A stretch of 64,000 nucleotides of DNA from Alkalihalobacillus pseudalcaliphilus (GCA_001038565.1 LFJO01000001.1:372481-436480); one strand, 5' to 3'. Shown: positions 14,545-23,521, counted from the first letter of the stretch. A program made the numbers and translations. Notes: generated by a model from the letters alone, not told the origin.

Positions 14545-14883
14545 GTGAGACAAGAGTGGTTATTATTAGTGATTGCAGCGGTTTTTGAGGTAGGTTGGGT
14601 GATGGGTTTAAAGCATTCATCTAATGGGATGGAATGGCTGCTAACCATAATAGCTATTATAATTAGCTTTTCCTTATTAATTCGCTCAGGTAGTAAGCTT
14701 CCAGTAGGGACGGCTTATGCAGTTTTTGTTGGTTTAGGAACAGCAGGAACTGTTTTACTAGATATTATCGTATTTGGAGAACCGTTTCGTTGGATGGTTG
14801 TTTTATTAATTGTTGTTCTATTAACTGGTGTACTAGGTTTGAAAATGAAAACGACTGTGACGGATGAGGAGAAAGGGGTTTAG
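14545..14883 (+). CDS. ykkC: SMR family guanidinium exporter subunit
   Basis: A 112-residue four-helix small multidrug resistance protein. The essential Glu of helix 1 is present (VIAAVFEVGWVMGLKHSS), and helix 3-4 carries GTAYAVFVGLGTAGTVLLDI, typical of SMR pumps. YkkC-type subunits pair with a YkkD-type partner to form an asymmetric guanidinium/proton antiporter. It starts at GTG 14545, with AGAGGGG as ribosome-binding site, 40 bp after the riboswitch terminator. The second subunit follows 4 bp after its stop. The riboswitch strongly supports guanidinium as the physiological substrate over general multidrug export. Confidence 0.92.
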   Translation: MRQEWLLLVIAAVFEVGWVMGLKHSSNGMEWLLTIIAIIISFSLLIRSGSKLPVGTAYAVFVGLGTAGTVLLDIIVFGEPFRWMVVLLIVVLLTGVLGLKMKTTVTDEEKGV

Positions 14884-14887
14884 CACC

Positions 14888-15202
14888 ATGGAATGGATTT
14901 ATTTAGTAATAGCAGGAATCTTTGAAATGGCTGGTGTGGTGATGATTAATCAGTGGCACCACTCAAAGAAATGGACAGCGATGTTTCTACTCATTTTCTT
15001 TTTTGGTCTCAGTTTTCTATTTTTATCATTAGCTATGGAAGTATTACCAATGGGAACAGCCTATGCTATTTGGACAGGAATAGGAGCTTCTGGAGGTGCA
15101 CTACTTGGTATATTCCTCTATAATGAACCTAAAGATAAATGGCGAATCTTCTTTATTAGTCTAATACTCGTATCGGCAGTCGGTTTAAAAGCCATTAGCT
15201 AA
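14888..15202 (+). CDS. ykkD: SMR family guanidinium exporter partner subunit
   Basis: A 104-residue SMR protein with Glu in helix 1 (YLVIAGIFEMAGVVMINQW) and GTAYAIWTGIGASGGALLGI in helix 3. Its length matches YkkD (about 105). I choose ATG 14888, behind GGAGAAAGGGG located in the end of the upstream gene; an in-frame ATG at 14864 precedes that ribosome-binding site. It lies 4 bp after the ykkC stop, so translation is coupled. It is expected to form a heterodimer with the preceding subunit under riboswitch control. Confidence 0.92.
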   Translation: MEWIYLVIAGIFEMAGVVMINQWHHSKKWTAMFLLIFFFGLSFLFLSLAMEVLPMGTAYAIWTGIGASGGALLGIFLYNEPKDKWRIFFISLILVSAVGLKAIS

Positions 15203-15439
15203 CTCATTTAAGCATTAGAAACGTATGGTTTTCTACGCTGCTATTGGCTTTTCAATGATTTCGATTTTGCTCCTTTTCAATAAAATAATGTTGTTGGTAT
15301 AATTTCTTGAACATAATCATAAGCAATGACTCAGGTAGAAAAGTTATGCGAGATTCGAGTGGGAAAAGAGGAGAAGGCAGAGGATGAGCTATGTACCATG
15401 TTATTGTTTCAACCTTTAACTGATGGCTACTTAAACAGT

Positions 15440-15620
15440 TGGCACTTCATTCAATTAGTTTATGTTCATTTTCATTTTAATCATTTTTGTAAGAATGATT
15501 TTAACTTTAGAATTCAGTCACCCAGCGGACGAAAATATGTGGAGACCCCCGCAGGGCGCGTAGCATAATTTTCGGTAGCGACGAGCAACGCTCCATGTTC
15601 GCACTCACTTTCATACAAAA
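15440..15620 (+). repeat. Interspersed repeat, internally deleted copy (copy 3)
   Basis: The T-rich part and CACCCAGCGGACGAAAATATG block are followed by GCAGGGCGCGTAGCAT, meaning the central stem-loop is missing. The deletion joins the two short direct repeats (cccgcagg.cg) that flank that stem in full copies. It ends TTTCATACAAAA directly against GGAG of topB, 15 bp before the topB start. The 432-bp gap between ykkD and topB holds nothing else that I can support. Confidence 0.85.
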
Positions 15621-15634
15621 GGAGAAAATCATAT

Positions 15635-17803
15635 ATGACAAAAAAAGTAGTCCTAGCGGAAAAACCATCGGTAGCCCGTGACTTGGCAAGAGTATTACAA
15701 TGTACAGAAAAAAGAAATGGATTCTTTGAAGGGAAAGAATATATTGTTACATGGGCATTAGGCCATCTTGTAACTTTAGCACCTCCAGAAAGCTACGGAA
15801 AATCGTTGCAGCAGTGGCGGCTTGAAGATTTACCGATGCTACCAAGCCCTCTTAACCTAGTTGTCATCAAACAATCTCAAAAACAATTCCAAACGGTAAA
15901 AGCCCAATTAAACCGAAAAGACGTATCCGAAGTAATCATTGCTACGGATGCAGGTCGAGAAGGGGAGCTCGTAGCCCGTTGGATATTAGCGAAAGCAGGC
16001 ACAAATAAAAAGTTAAAGCGATTATGGATCTCATCGGTTACCGATAAAGCAATTAAAGAAGGTTTTAAGAAACTCAAAGATGGAAGACAATACGAAGGTC
16101 TGTATCATTCGGCAGTCGCAAGATCTGAGGCAGATTGGTATGTGGGAATGAACGGTACGAGAGCATTAACGACTAAATTTAATGCCCAGCTTTCCTGTGG
16201 GCGTGTGCAAACACCTACTTTAGCCATGATAGAAAAAAGGGAAGAGGATATTCGTCAATTCAAACCAATACCTTATTGGTTAGTAAAAGGAAGGGATTCT
16301 CAAAACCTAACATGGCAATGGTTTGAACAAAAAAATAATGAAAATCGTCTATTCGCCAAACAAAAGGCAGAAAAAATACATCAAATCGTTTCTAGTCAAA
16401 GTATGCAAGTAATAGATGTGAAAACAGCTAAGAAAATGCAACAAGCCCCTAAGCTTTTCGATTTAACGGAGCTTCAAAGAGAAGCCAATAAACGCTTTGG
16501 ATTTTCAGCAAAGGAAACCTTGAGTACACTACAGCGTCTATATGAACAATATAAAATCGTTACTTATCCAAGGACGGACTCCCATGTTTTATCAAGTGAT
16601 TTAATCGATACTTTATATGAACGTCTTGCAGCTGTGGATATTCCACCATACCGCAAGTTAGTTTCAACATTAAAAAGAGACGGTTTTCAGATTCAATCAC
16701 ATGCCGTGAACGATAAACTAGTAAGTGACCACCACGCGATTATACCTACAGAGCAACTTGCACCACCTTCATTATCAGCAAAAGAAAGAAAGCTCTATGA
16801 TTTAATTGTGCAACGTTTTTTGGCTGTGTTATATCCGGTGTATCGTTATGAGCAAACGACGGTTACTGCTGGGGTGGGAGAACAACTATTTAAACTAACA
16901 GGTAAAAAAGAGCTTGAAAAAGGGTGGAAAGTGGTTTTTGAAGACCAGGAAACTTCAAAGGAAAGTTCATTACCTCTCATTAAGAAGGGTGATTCGATTA
17001 ATGTAAAATCGGTTGAGTTAGAGCAACACTTAACCAAGCCGCCTGCTCGTTTTTCAGAAGGGACATTACTTTCTGCAATGGAAAAACCCGCCGCCTTTCT
17101 TGAGAATAAAGATCCGGAATTAGTCGACTCATTAGGAAAAGCAGGAGGGATTGGTACAGTAGCCACCCGTGCAGATATCATTGAGAAGTTATTGAATACT
17201 CACCTTATGGAAAAGCGTGGTCAAGAGCTTATGATTACTTCTAAAGGATCACAATTGCTTGAGTTAGTCCCAGCTGAGTTAAAATCACCTGCATTGACAG
17301 CTGAATGGGAAAGGAAGCTAGAGCTGATTACAGAAGGTAAGTTAAAGAAAGAGCAGTTCATACAAGAGATGAAGCAGTATGCCACCTCCATTGTGAAAGA
17401 GATTAAGGCAAGTGATCAACGCTTTAAGCATGATAATGTAACAGGTAGTAAATGCCCGGAGTGTGGAAAATTACTTTTAGAAGTCAATGGTAAAAAGGGT
17501 AAGATGCACGTATGTCAGGATCGAGAATGTGGCTTTAAAAAGAGTGTAGTTGTCTATACGAATGCTCGTTGTCCGCAGTGTCGCAAGAAGTTGGAGCTGC
17601 GTGGGCAAGGGGAAGGACAGGTATTTGCTTGTGTTTGTGGTCACCGAGAAAAGAAATCGAGCTTTGAGAAACGGAAAAAGGCGACTCAAAATCAAAGGGT
17701 AAGTAAAAAAGAAGTAAATCGCTATATGAATCAGCAGAACAAGGAAGATGGTTTTACTAATTCAGCTTTAGCAGATGCACTGGCAAAATTGAAGAAAGAA
17801 TAG
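15635..17803 (+). CDS. topB: DNA topoisomerase III
   Basis: A 722-residue type IA topoisomerase. The Toprim domain opens the protein (VVLAEKPSVARDLARVL, later ATDAGREGELVARWI). The catalytic Tyr311 lies in VTYPRTDSHVL. The toroid is complete to about 590. The C-terminus carries a zinc-ribbon (CPECGKLLLE ... CQDRECGFKK, then CPQCRKKLEL ... CVCGH) and a basic tail. The enzyme relaxes and decatenates DNA by single-strand passage, resolving replication and recombination intermediates. The length matches Bacillus TopB. The ribosome-binding site AAAGGAG is contiguous with a repeat element. A cluster of DnaA boxes begins 3 bp after the stop codon. Confidence 0.97.
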   Translation: MTKKVVLAEKPSVARDLARVLQCTEKRNGFFEGKEYIVTWALGHLVTLAPPESYGKSLQQWRLEDLPMLPSPLNLVVIKQSQKQFQTVKAQLNRKDVSEVIIATDAGREGELVARWILAKAGTNKKLKRLWISSVTDKAIKEGFKKLKDGRQYEGLYHSAVARSEADWYVGMNGTRALTTKFNAQLSCGRVQTPTLAMIEKREEDIRQFKPIPYWLVKGRDSQNLTWQWFEQKNNENRLFAKQKAEKIHQIVSSQSMQVIDVKTAKKMQQAPKLFDLTELQREANKRFGFSAKETLSTLQRLYEQYKIVTYPRTDSHVLSSDLIDTLYERLAAVDIPPYRKLVSTLKRDGFQIQSHAVNDKLVSDHHAIIPTEQLAPPSLSAKERKLYDLIVQRFLAVLYPVYRYEQTTVTAGVGEQLFKLTGKKELEKGWKVVFEDQETSKESSLPLIKKGDSINVKSVELEQHLTKPPARFSEGTLLSAMEKPAAFLENKDPELVDSLGKAGGIGTVATRADIIEKLLNTHLMEKRGQELMITSKGSQLLELVPAELKSPALTAEWERKLELITEGKLKKEQFIQEMKQYATSIVKEIKASDQRFKHDNVTGSKCPECGKLLLEVNGKKGKMHVCQDRECGFKKSVVVYTNARCPQCRKKLELRGQGEGQVFACVCGHREKKSSFEKRKKATQNQRVSKKEVNRYMNQQNKEDGFTNSALADALAKLKKE

Positions 17804-17805
17804 GG

Positions 17806-17941
17806 TTATCCACAAAGGAATTTTATTTGTTGTTGATAATAGTGTAAATTCCTCGATAAAAAAACTTGGTTTTTCCAATGTTATTCGACTTATTCACATT
17901 TGTTTGTGTATAAGTTGGGGTTTATCCACTATTTATTCACA
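17806..17941. other. Cluster of DnaA boxes downstream of topB
   Basis: Five 9-mers matching or nearly matching TTATNCACA lie within 136 bp: TTATCCACA at 17806 (perfect consensus), TTATTCACA at 17890, TGTGTATAA at 17905 (reverse of TTATACACA), TTATCCACT at 17922 (one mismatch) and TTATTCACA at 17933. The intervening DNA is AT-rich. No replication initiation gene is nearby, so this is more likely a DnaA-titrating or DnaA-regulatory cluster than oriC. Confidence 0.75.
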
Positions 17942-17972
17942 AGTGGTATCTATAAATATCTTGCTAAACGAA

Positions 17973-18180
17973 AAAAGGTTATCTAAGGCATCTTTATTTG
18001 TAATAGATGTCAAAGGTAACCTTTTGTATGAAATTTACATGGGTGGTGCACATTTCTCGAGTAACTTGACCTTTGGTCTTTGTTTTTGGTCCGTTTTTGA
18101 AAATCGAAATGACCTCACAGACGAATGAATTCGTCTGAAGGTTCATTTCTATTTTCAAAACTTCACGCAGTCGCGTGAAG
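17973..18180. other. Two hairpins in the topB-oxidoreductase gap
   Basis: A long imperfect inverted repeat runs from AAAAGGTTA at 17973 to TAACCTTTT ending at 18025 (about 17 of 21 positions pair). A second, perfect 8-bp hairpin CTTCACGC/GCGTGAAG with a 4-base loop occupies 18161-18180, preceded by the palindrome AGACGAATGAATTCGTCT near 18119. None has a T-run, so ordinary terminators are unlikely. A 74-codon frame at 17904 overlaps these structures and the DnaA boxes and is not considered a gene. Confidence 0.45.
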
Positions 18181-18257
18181 TAGCCAAGCAAACTTCGCTA
18201 ACGGTCCAAAAACACTTGGATTTTAGATGCTAATCCTGATGAGTTACTACTTTCTCT

Positions 18258-18480
18258 TTTTTATTGGTGGTGGCGAAGTGAATGGGGCTTCGTCATGTGA
18301 GTTTTGTATGAAAGTGTACGGAGTGGCGATAGGTTGTGCCTTGAAGTTAGCTGGTCATCCATCTTGCGATAGACGACCTTAACAGGACAATGCTCCCAGC
18401 GGATCTCAGCTCTTCCACAATGTCCCATGGGAGTCTCTGCATGACTCGTCCGCTGGGCGACTGCTAATTCTTGAGTTTAA
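18258..18480 (-). repeat. Interspersed repeat, reverse orientation (copy 4)
   Basis: Read on the minus strand it gives CGCCCAGCGGACGAGTCATG, GAGACTCCCATGGGACA, then the B core (GATGGATGACCAGCTAACTTC split across the element), ACACTTTCATACAAAAC and the next module's cttcgccacc. It combines the first part of the A-type with the B core. One of two copies in this window in the reverse orientation. Confidence 0.8.
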
Positions 18481-18548
18481 GTAACATATCCATTTACAAA
18501 CATTCTAAATTTTAATGAAATAACGTCACTTCTAGATTTGATTGGACT

Positions 18549-20078
18549 TTACAGGTCGTTTTTAACTTGTTTGAGTGGTTCTTTAGCTGGGCCTTCGATG
18601 ACATCTCCGCGATAGGAGAATCTCGAGCCGTGACATGGGCAGTCCCAGGTTCTGTCACCTTGGTTCCAATTGGTTTCACAGCCCATATGTGTACACGTTG
18701 TATCAACAAGATGTAAATGTCCATCGTGGTCTTTGTAGGCACCTGTTTTTTCTCCGTTCCATTCTACAACGGCACCTTCGTCTTTTCCAAGTTCTTCTAT
18801 TTTTTTATAAGCTTGTTCTACTTTACCTTGAATCAGATGTTTGGCAACATTGATATTTTCTGATAAAAAATGTCTAATACTTGGGTCAGCAATAAATCGA
18901 GAAGGATCAAAAAGGGCTTCCGCAGGGTGATGTTCGTCTAAAATCTGTTTAGTAACGATTTGTGCGGCCGCTGTTCCCGTTGTCATTCCCCATTTTCTGT
19001 ACGCAGTTGCCACATAGATTGTCTTTTTCTTATTCTTTAGTTTTCCAATATAAGGTAGCTTATCTAAGCTGACTAAATCTTGAGCAGACCAGTGATACTT
19101 GGGGGAGAATTCACCAAATAATTCTGTTCCGAACTGTTGAATAGCTTCATAATGGAATAATGGATTCATCCCTTGACCAGCTTTATGTGATTCGCCACCT
19201 AATAAAATGAGTTGTTTTCCTTCATGCTCGGTATACCTCAAGGAGCGCTTTGGGTTATCGGCACTTAAATACATACCTTCCGGAAAAGTACCTGGGATCG
19301 TACCTGCAACAATATAGGAACGTTCCGCATGAAGTTTACTAAAATAGAAACTACCGCCGTCATAGAAGGGAAAGTGCGTAGCGATGACAATCTGGTCAGC
19401 ATATACACGTGCTTGTTGATTGGTAATCACTGCTACTTTTGTATCTTCTTCTATATCCTTGGCGACAGTGTTTTCATATAGCAGACCACCATGGGCGGAA
19501 ATATAAGTTAAAAGTGTTTGTAAATATTTAAGTGGATGAAATTGAGCTTGTTTTCCGATCTTTAAAGCGGCTTTTGCTCGAACATCCAATGGGATTTTAT
19601 CGACATAATGACCAGAAATTCCAAGTTGCTGATAAGCGTTAAACTCTTTTTCTAGACGATGAACACCGTGATTTGTCGTTGCATATAAGTAAGCATCCTG
19701 TTCACTAAATTCACAAGCAATGGAATGCTCCGCTATGCTTTTTTTGATAAAAGCGATAGCTTCTTCGTTGACATCGTAATATTGCTTTGATTTTTCCTCT
19801 CCAAGATGATGAACAAATTCATCGTAAATTAAATCGTGTTGTGAAGTGATTTTCGCTGTTGTATGCCCGGTCGTTCCGTGTAAAAATTTACTTGCTTCAA
19901 TAAGGGCAACTTTATAGCCCGCCTTCGTTAGAAGATAAGCAGTCGTAATACCAGTAATCCCTCCACCAACAATCGCTACGTCTACATGAGTATCCTCCTC
20001 TAATTTTTGAAAAGAGGGAAGGGTTAAAGATTGTAACCAATATGAGCTTGTTTGATTTTGTTCAAATGATTCTTTCAT
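18549..20078 (-). CDS. FAD-dependent oxidoreductase with C-terminal Rieske domain
   Basis: A 509-residue protein similar in layout to B. subtilis YhfW. Residues about 30-380 form a DAO/GlpO-like FAD domain: dinucleotide-binding VDVAIVGGGITGITTAYLL, then KVALIEASKFLHGTTGHTTA. Residues about 420-505 form a Rieske [2Fe-2S] domain with ligands in CTHMGCETNW and CPCHGSRFSYRG. The usual reading is a cytosolic electron-transfer oxidoreductase; the substrate is unknown. Start ATG 20078 has GGAGGACACC just upstream; an in-frame ATG at 20090 overlaps that ribosome-binding site. It is 78 bp downstream of, and possibly cotranscribed with, the sugar transporter gene. Confidence 0.88.
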   Translation of the reverse strand: MKESFEQNQTSSYWLQSLTLPSFQKLEEDTHVDVAIVGGGITGITTAYLLTKAGYKVALIEASKFLHGTTGHTTAKITSQHDLIYDEFVHHLGEEKSKQYYDVNEEAIAFIKKSIAEHSIACEFSEQDAYLYATTNHGVHRLEKEFNAYQQLGISGHYVDKIPLDVRAKAALKIGKQAQFHPLKYLQTLLTYISAHGGLLYENTVAKDIEEDTKVAVITNQQARVYADQIVIATHFPFYDGGSFYFSKLHAERSYIVAGTIPGTFPEGMYLSADNPKRSLRYTEHEGKQLILLGGESHKAGQGMNPLFHYEAIQQFGTELFGEFSPKYHWSAQDLVSLDKLPYIGKLKNKKKTIYVATAYRKWGMTTGTAAAQIVTKQILDEHHPAEALFDPSRFIADPSIRHFLSENINVAKHLIQGKVEQAYKKIEELGKDEGAVVEWNGEKTGAYKDHDGHLHLVDTTCTHMGCETNWNQGDRTWDCPCHGSRFSYRGDVIEGPAKEPLKQVKNDL

Positions 20079-20156
20079 GGTGTCCTCCAAACATGTTTTT
20101 GATACTCATAAGATATCCAACTATCTTTGAAACATGTATGGGTGAAGCGGTAGACT

Positions 20157-21392
20157 TTACGCTACTTTTCTTTCGCTTTGAACGAGGTGTTTTTTACCTA
20201 GGTATAGCACATAAAATGCGACAACAAACATGCAAGCACTAACATAGAAAAGAGTGGAGCCACCAAATAAATCAACCATACTTCCTAAAAAGAATGGCCC
20301 TACAATATTGGCTGACATTGAAAATAGGTAATAAAAACCAGTGAATAAACCAATACTTGTTAGTCCACCTAAATCAGCTACGAGTGGATAGGCTTGCACA
20401 TTAATTAATGCCCACGCACAGCCACCGATAAATAGAATAAGCTGGAGAGATAGTGGCTCACTAAAAGCTGGTATCAGGACAAAAATAAGCGGAAGACTAA
20501 TAAGCCCTACCATCATCGTTTTGATTTTACCAAATTTTTGACCAATCCATCCGGCAGGTAAGGCAAATAACACAAAGGATAAACTAAAGAACCCTAATGT
20601 AGTTCCTGCAACATCGCTAGTAAATCCTAATGTTTGGGTAGCGTACAAAGTGAACAGTGCTTCGACAGAGGCATATCCGATAAAATAGATAAAAATAGCC
20701 GTTAATATAAATAATGCTGAGCGGTTTTCCTTTTGAAAAAGTAAAACAAATTTCTCCTTTAATGAAGATACAGCCATTGTTTCTTCTTGCTCTCCACTTG
20801 TGTCACTACTATAAGGTGGATTACGGTCAACAACAAATAATAATAGGAAAAAACAAATGATTAAAAGGATACTTGCGATCGTAAAAGGGTACATCGGATC
20901 AATTTCAAAAAGCCTGGATAAACCAAACAAAGCGATAATGGCACCGACCCCACCCATTAAGTTAATAATTCCATTGGCATATGATCGTCTTGGCGGTGGA
21001 GTATGATCAGGCATTAATGAAATGACGGGTGCACGGTATAGAGTCATAGCTAATAAAAATAAAATATCGATGGTGATTAATATCCATAATGTGTCTTTGA
21101 AAAAAGGTAATAAAATAAAGAATAAGGCAGCAAGAGGCATACCGACCATTAAGAATGGTAATCTTTTTCCGAACCGTGATTGAACCTTATCAGACCAAGC
21201 CCCGATAATCGGAATAAGTAAAATGGCAAATAAGTTATCGAGCCCCATAATAAACCCAATGATGCTTTGTTTTTCGATATGAGCAGATAGGATAATGGGC
21301 ATAAAAGCATTATAAAAAGTCCAAATTAATGTTAAAGCAAAAAAGCCACTACCAATTACGAATATCTTTTGGTAACGAAATGATTGTGACAT
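20157..21392 (-). CDS. MFS sugar transporter, SLC45/GPH-like
   Basis: A 411-residue membrane protein with 12 predicted helices. The region GLDNLFAILLIPIIGAWSDK with RFGKRLPFLMVGMPLAALFF, and later YRAPVISLMPDHTPPPRRSYANG, is typical of SLC45-like disaccharide/H+ symporters within the major facilitator superfamily. It is divergent from an alpha-glucosidase and shares with it a region with LacI-type operators, which supports maltose, isomaltose, sucrose or trehalose as substrate. The start ATG follows AAGGGGGATTACC. Substrate identity is inferred only from family and neighbour. Confidence 0.83.
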   Translation of the reverse strand: MSQSFRYQKIFVIGSGFFALTLIWTFYNAFMPIILSAHIEKQSIIGFIMGLDNLFAILLIPIIGAWSDKVQSRFGKRLPFLMVGMPLAALFFILLPFFKDTLWILITIDILFLLAMTLYRAPVISLMPDHTPPPRRSYANGIINLMGGVGAIIALFGLSRLFEIDPMYPFTIASILLIICFFLLLFVVDRNPPYSSDTSGEQEETMAVSSLKEKFVLLFQKENRSALFILTAIFIYFIGYASVEALFTLYATQTLGFTSDVAGTTLGFFSLSFVLFALPAGWIGQKFGKIKTMMVGLISLPLIFVLIPAFSEPLSLQLILFIGGCAWALINVQAYPLVADLGGLTSIGLFTGFYYLFSMSANIVGPFFLGSMVDLFGGSTLFYVSACMFVVAFYVLYLGKKHLVQSERKVA

Positions 21393-21515
21393 GGTAATCC
21401 CCCTTAATCTCTTTTAGTTTTCTCTACCTATATGTATTCGTAGCTCCAACTAAGAATCCTTTGTTTGTTTGTTAGGTTTTCGTAAACTTTTGTCGAAAAA
21501 AAGTAAAGTCAAAAT

Positions 21516-21755
21516 GACAAACGTTTGCATTTCATGTGAAAACATTGAGATAAAAGGATACAGAGAGTGTGTAAATCAAAAATACTTATCAAAAAAATAC
21601 ACACAACTAACTGTTGTATCTCAAAACGGAATAATTTATAATGAATCCATAAGTGCAAACGTTTGTCTAATCGCTTCACATTGAAAAAAAGCTTCGTTTG
21701 TAGCTTTTTAAAACGGGATAACTTTTAGGTTTTTTAGAAAATGAAAACGTTTCAA
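21516..21755. promoter_or_regulatory. LacI/CcpA-type operators in the divergent sugar promoter region
   Basis: Three CG-centred palindromes lie between the transporter and the glucosidase. GACAAACGTTTGCA at 21516-21529 and TGCAAACGTTTGTC at 21654-21667 are exact reverse complements, 138 bp apart. TGAAAACGTTTCAA at 21742-21755 matches 12 of 14 positions of the CcpA cre consensus. A promoter-like TTGTAT with TATAAT 18 bp later lies between the second pair. The arrangement fits a local LacI/MalR-type repressor bridging two sites, plus catabolite control. A 71-codon frame at 21469 overlaps these sites and is not regarded as a gene. Confidence 0.65.
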
Positions 21756-21797
21756 GTGAGTAAAAATAATATAGGACATGTACTAGGAGTGTTAATA

Positions 21798-23462
21798 ATG
21801 AATAAAAAATGGTGGAAAGAAGCTGTCGCTTACCAAATATATCCACGAAGCTTCCGTGATTCTAATGGAGATGGAATAGGGGATTTACAAGGTGTTATTG
21901 AGAAATTAGATTATATCAAAGGACTAGGAATCGAAGTTATTTGGATTTGCCCAATGTATAAATCACCTAATGATGATAATGGTTATGACATTAGTGATTA
22001 CCAGGATATTATGGATGAATTTGGTACGATGGAAGACTTTGATCAGCTTTTAAATGAAGTTCACAAAAGAGATATGAAATTAATTATTGACTTAGTCATT
22101 AACCATACGTCTGATGAACACCCTTGGTTTATTGAATCGAAGTCATCAATAAATAATGAAAAGCGTGATTGGTATATTTGGAGTGATCCAGCAGAGGATG
22201 GTTCAGAACCAAATAATTGGGAATCCATTTTTAGTGGTTCTGCTTGGAAATATGATCAGACAACAGAACAATATTTCATGCATATTTTTTCAAAGAAGCA
22301 ACCTGACCTGAATTGGGAAAATCCTGACGTAAGGGCAGCTCTTTATCAAATGATGAACTGGTGGTTAGATAAAGGTATTGATGGATTCAGAGTAGATGCC
22401 ATTTCTCATATTAAAAAAGTTAAAGGGTTTCCTGACTTACCTAACCCTGAGAAATTGGATTATGTTCCATCCTATGAGGGGCATATGAATCGTGAAGGAA
22501 TCCATGAATTTTTACAAGAAATGAAAAAGGAAACCTTTGATCGTTATGATATTATGACGGTTGGTGAAGCGAATGGTGTCTCGGTTGAACAATCTGATAT
22601 GTGGGTTTCTGAGAATAAAGGTGCCTTTGATATGATCTTCCAATTTGAGCATTTAGGGCTTTGGCGTAAAGAGACAGGAGAGGGAGGATTAGATATACTC
22701 TCTTTGAAAAAAACGTTAACCAAATGGCAAAAGGGATTAGAAGATGCCGGTTGGAATGCGTTATTCCTTGAAAATCACGATCAACCTCGTAGTGTTTCAA
22801 CATGGGGCAATGATAGTGAATACTGGAAGGAAAGTGCAAAGGCATTAGGCACCTTGTATTTCTTTATGCAAGGAACTCCATTTATTTATCAAGGTCAAGA
22901 AATCGGAATGACAAACGTTCAATTCCCTAATATTGAAGATTATAATGATGTCGGCATGTTAAATCTATATAAAATTGAACGTGAAAAAGGAAAGAGTCAT
23001 GAAGATATCATGAAGATTATTTGGGAACAAGGGCGAGATAATTCTCGAACACCGATGCAATGGTCGGACAGCTATCAAGCTGGCTTTTCTACTTCGGAAA
23101 AGCCTTGGTTTGGAGTGAACCCGAACTATACGTCAATTAACGTGGCTGCCCAGGAAAAAGATTCAAGTTCGATTCTGAACTACTTTAAGTCCATGATTAA
23201 ACTCCGTAAACAATATGAAGGACTTGTATATGGTAAGTATGATTTACTTCTACCGGAAGATGAGTTTATTTATGCGTATTCAAGAACATTAGGAGAAGAA
23301 ACTTTCCTGATTGTCGTAAACTTATTTGCTGAACAAGTAAAATTAGATACGGTATTTATAGATCAGTATTCAGATAAAGAATTACTTTTAAGTAACTACG
23401 AACACATCAAAGCAGAGGATCAATTAAGAGCATACGAAGCTCGCGTCTACAAAACAAGCTGA
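21798..23462 (+). CDS. malL: Oligo-1,6-glucosidase / alpha-glucosidase (GH13)
   Basis: A 554-residue GH13 enzyme with the full set of motifs: WWKEAVAYQIYPRSFRDSNG, the DLVINHTSDEHPWF block, nucleophile Asp in GFRVDAISH, acid/base Glu in MTVGEANG and the third acidic residue in FLENHDQPRSVS. The length and sequence are those of the oligo-1,6-glucosidase/MalL group that hydrolyses isomaltose, maltose, sucrose or trehalulose-type oligosaccharides in the cytosol. Start ATG 21798 follows TAGGAGTG. An upstream in-frame ATG at 21741 lies within a cre-like site and has no ribosome-binding site. It is divergent from the sugar transporter, so uptake and hydrolysis are probably co-induced. Confidence 0.92.
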   Translation: MNKKWWKEAVAYQIYPRSFRDSNGDGIGDLQGVIEKLDYIKGLGIEVIWICPMYKSPNDDNGYDISDYQDIMDEFGTMEDFDQLLNEVHKRDMKLIIDLVINHTSDEHPWFIESKSSINNEKRDWYIWSDPAEDGSEPNNWESIFSGSAWKYDQTTEQYFMHIFSKKQPDLNWENPDVRAALYQMMNWWLDKGIDGFRVDAISHIKKVKGFPDLPNPEKLDYVPSYEGHMNREGIHEFLQEMKKETFDRYDIMTVGEANGVSVEQSDMWVSENKGAFDMIFQFEHLGLWRKETGEGGLDILSLKKTLTKWQKGLEDAGWNALFLENHDQPRSVSTWGNDSEYWKESAKALGTLYFFMQGTPFIYQGQEIGMTNVQFPNIEDYNDVGMLNLYKIEREKGKSHEDIMKIIWEQGRDNSRTPMQWSDSYQAGFSTSEKPWFGVNPNYTSINVAAQEKDSSSILNYFKSMIKLRKQYEGLVYGKYDLLLPEDEFIYAYSRTLGEETFLIVVNLFAEQVKLDTVFIDQYSDKELLLSNYEHIKAEDQLRAYEARVYKTS

Positions 23463-23487
23463 CTTTGAATAGAATGCACTAGTCAAA

Positions 23488-23521
23488 AGCACACCGCTAC
23501 TTTCAGAAGTGGCCGTGTGCT
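23488..23521 (+). terminator. Hairpin after the glucosidase gene
   Basis: AGCACAC (23488-23494) pairs with GTGTGCT (23515-23521), with an inner CGCTACTT/AAGTGGC stem. Only ATTT follows, so it is a weak-tail terminator or 3' stabiliser. Confidence 0.6.

Noticed and set aside
17806-17941. Chromosomal origin of replication
   Set aside because: DnaA boxes are present, but dnaA, dnaN, rnpA or other origin genes are not; a regulatory cluster is more likely.
17904-18128. 74-codon frame downstream of topB
   Set aside because: No ribosome-binding site or family resemblance; it runs over DnaA boxes and hairpins.
21469-21684. 71-codon frame between the sugar transporter and the glucosidase
   Set aside because: It overlaps both LacI-type operators and the promoter, and has no recognisable family.
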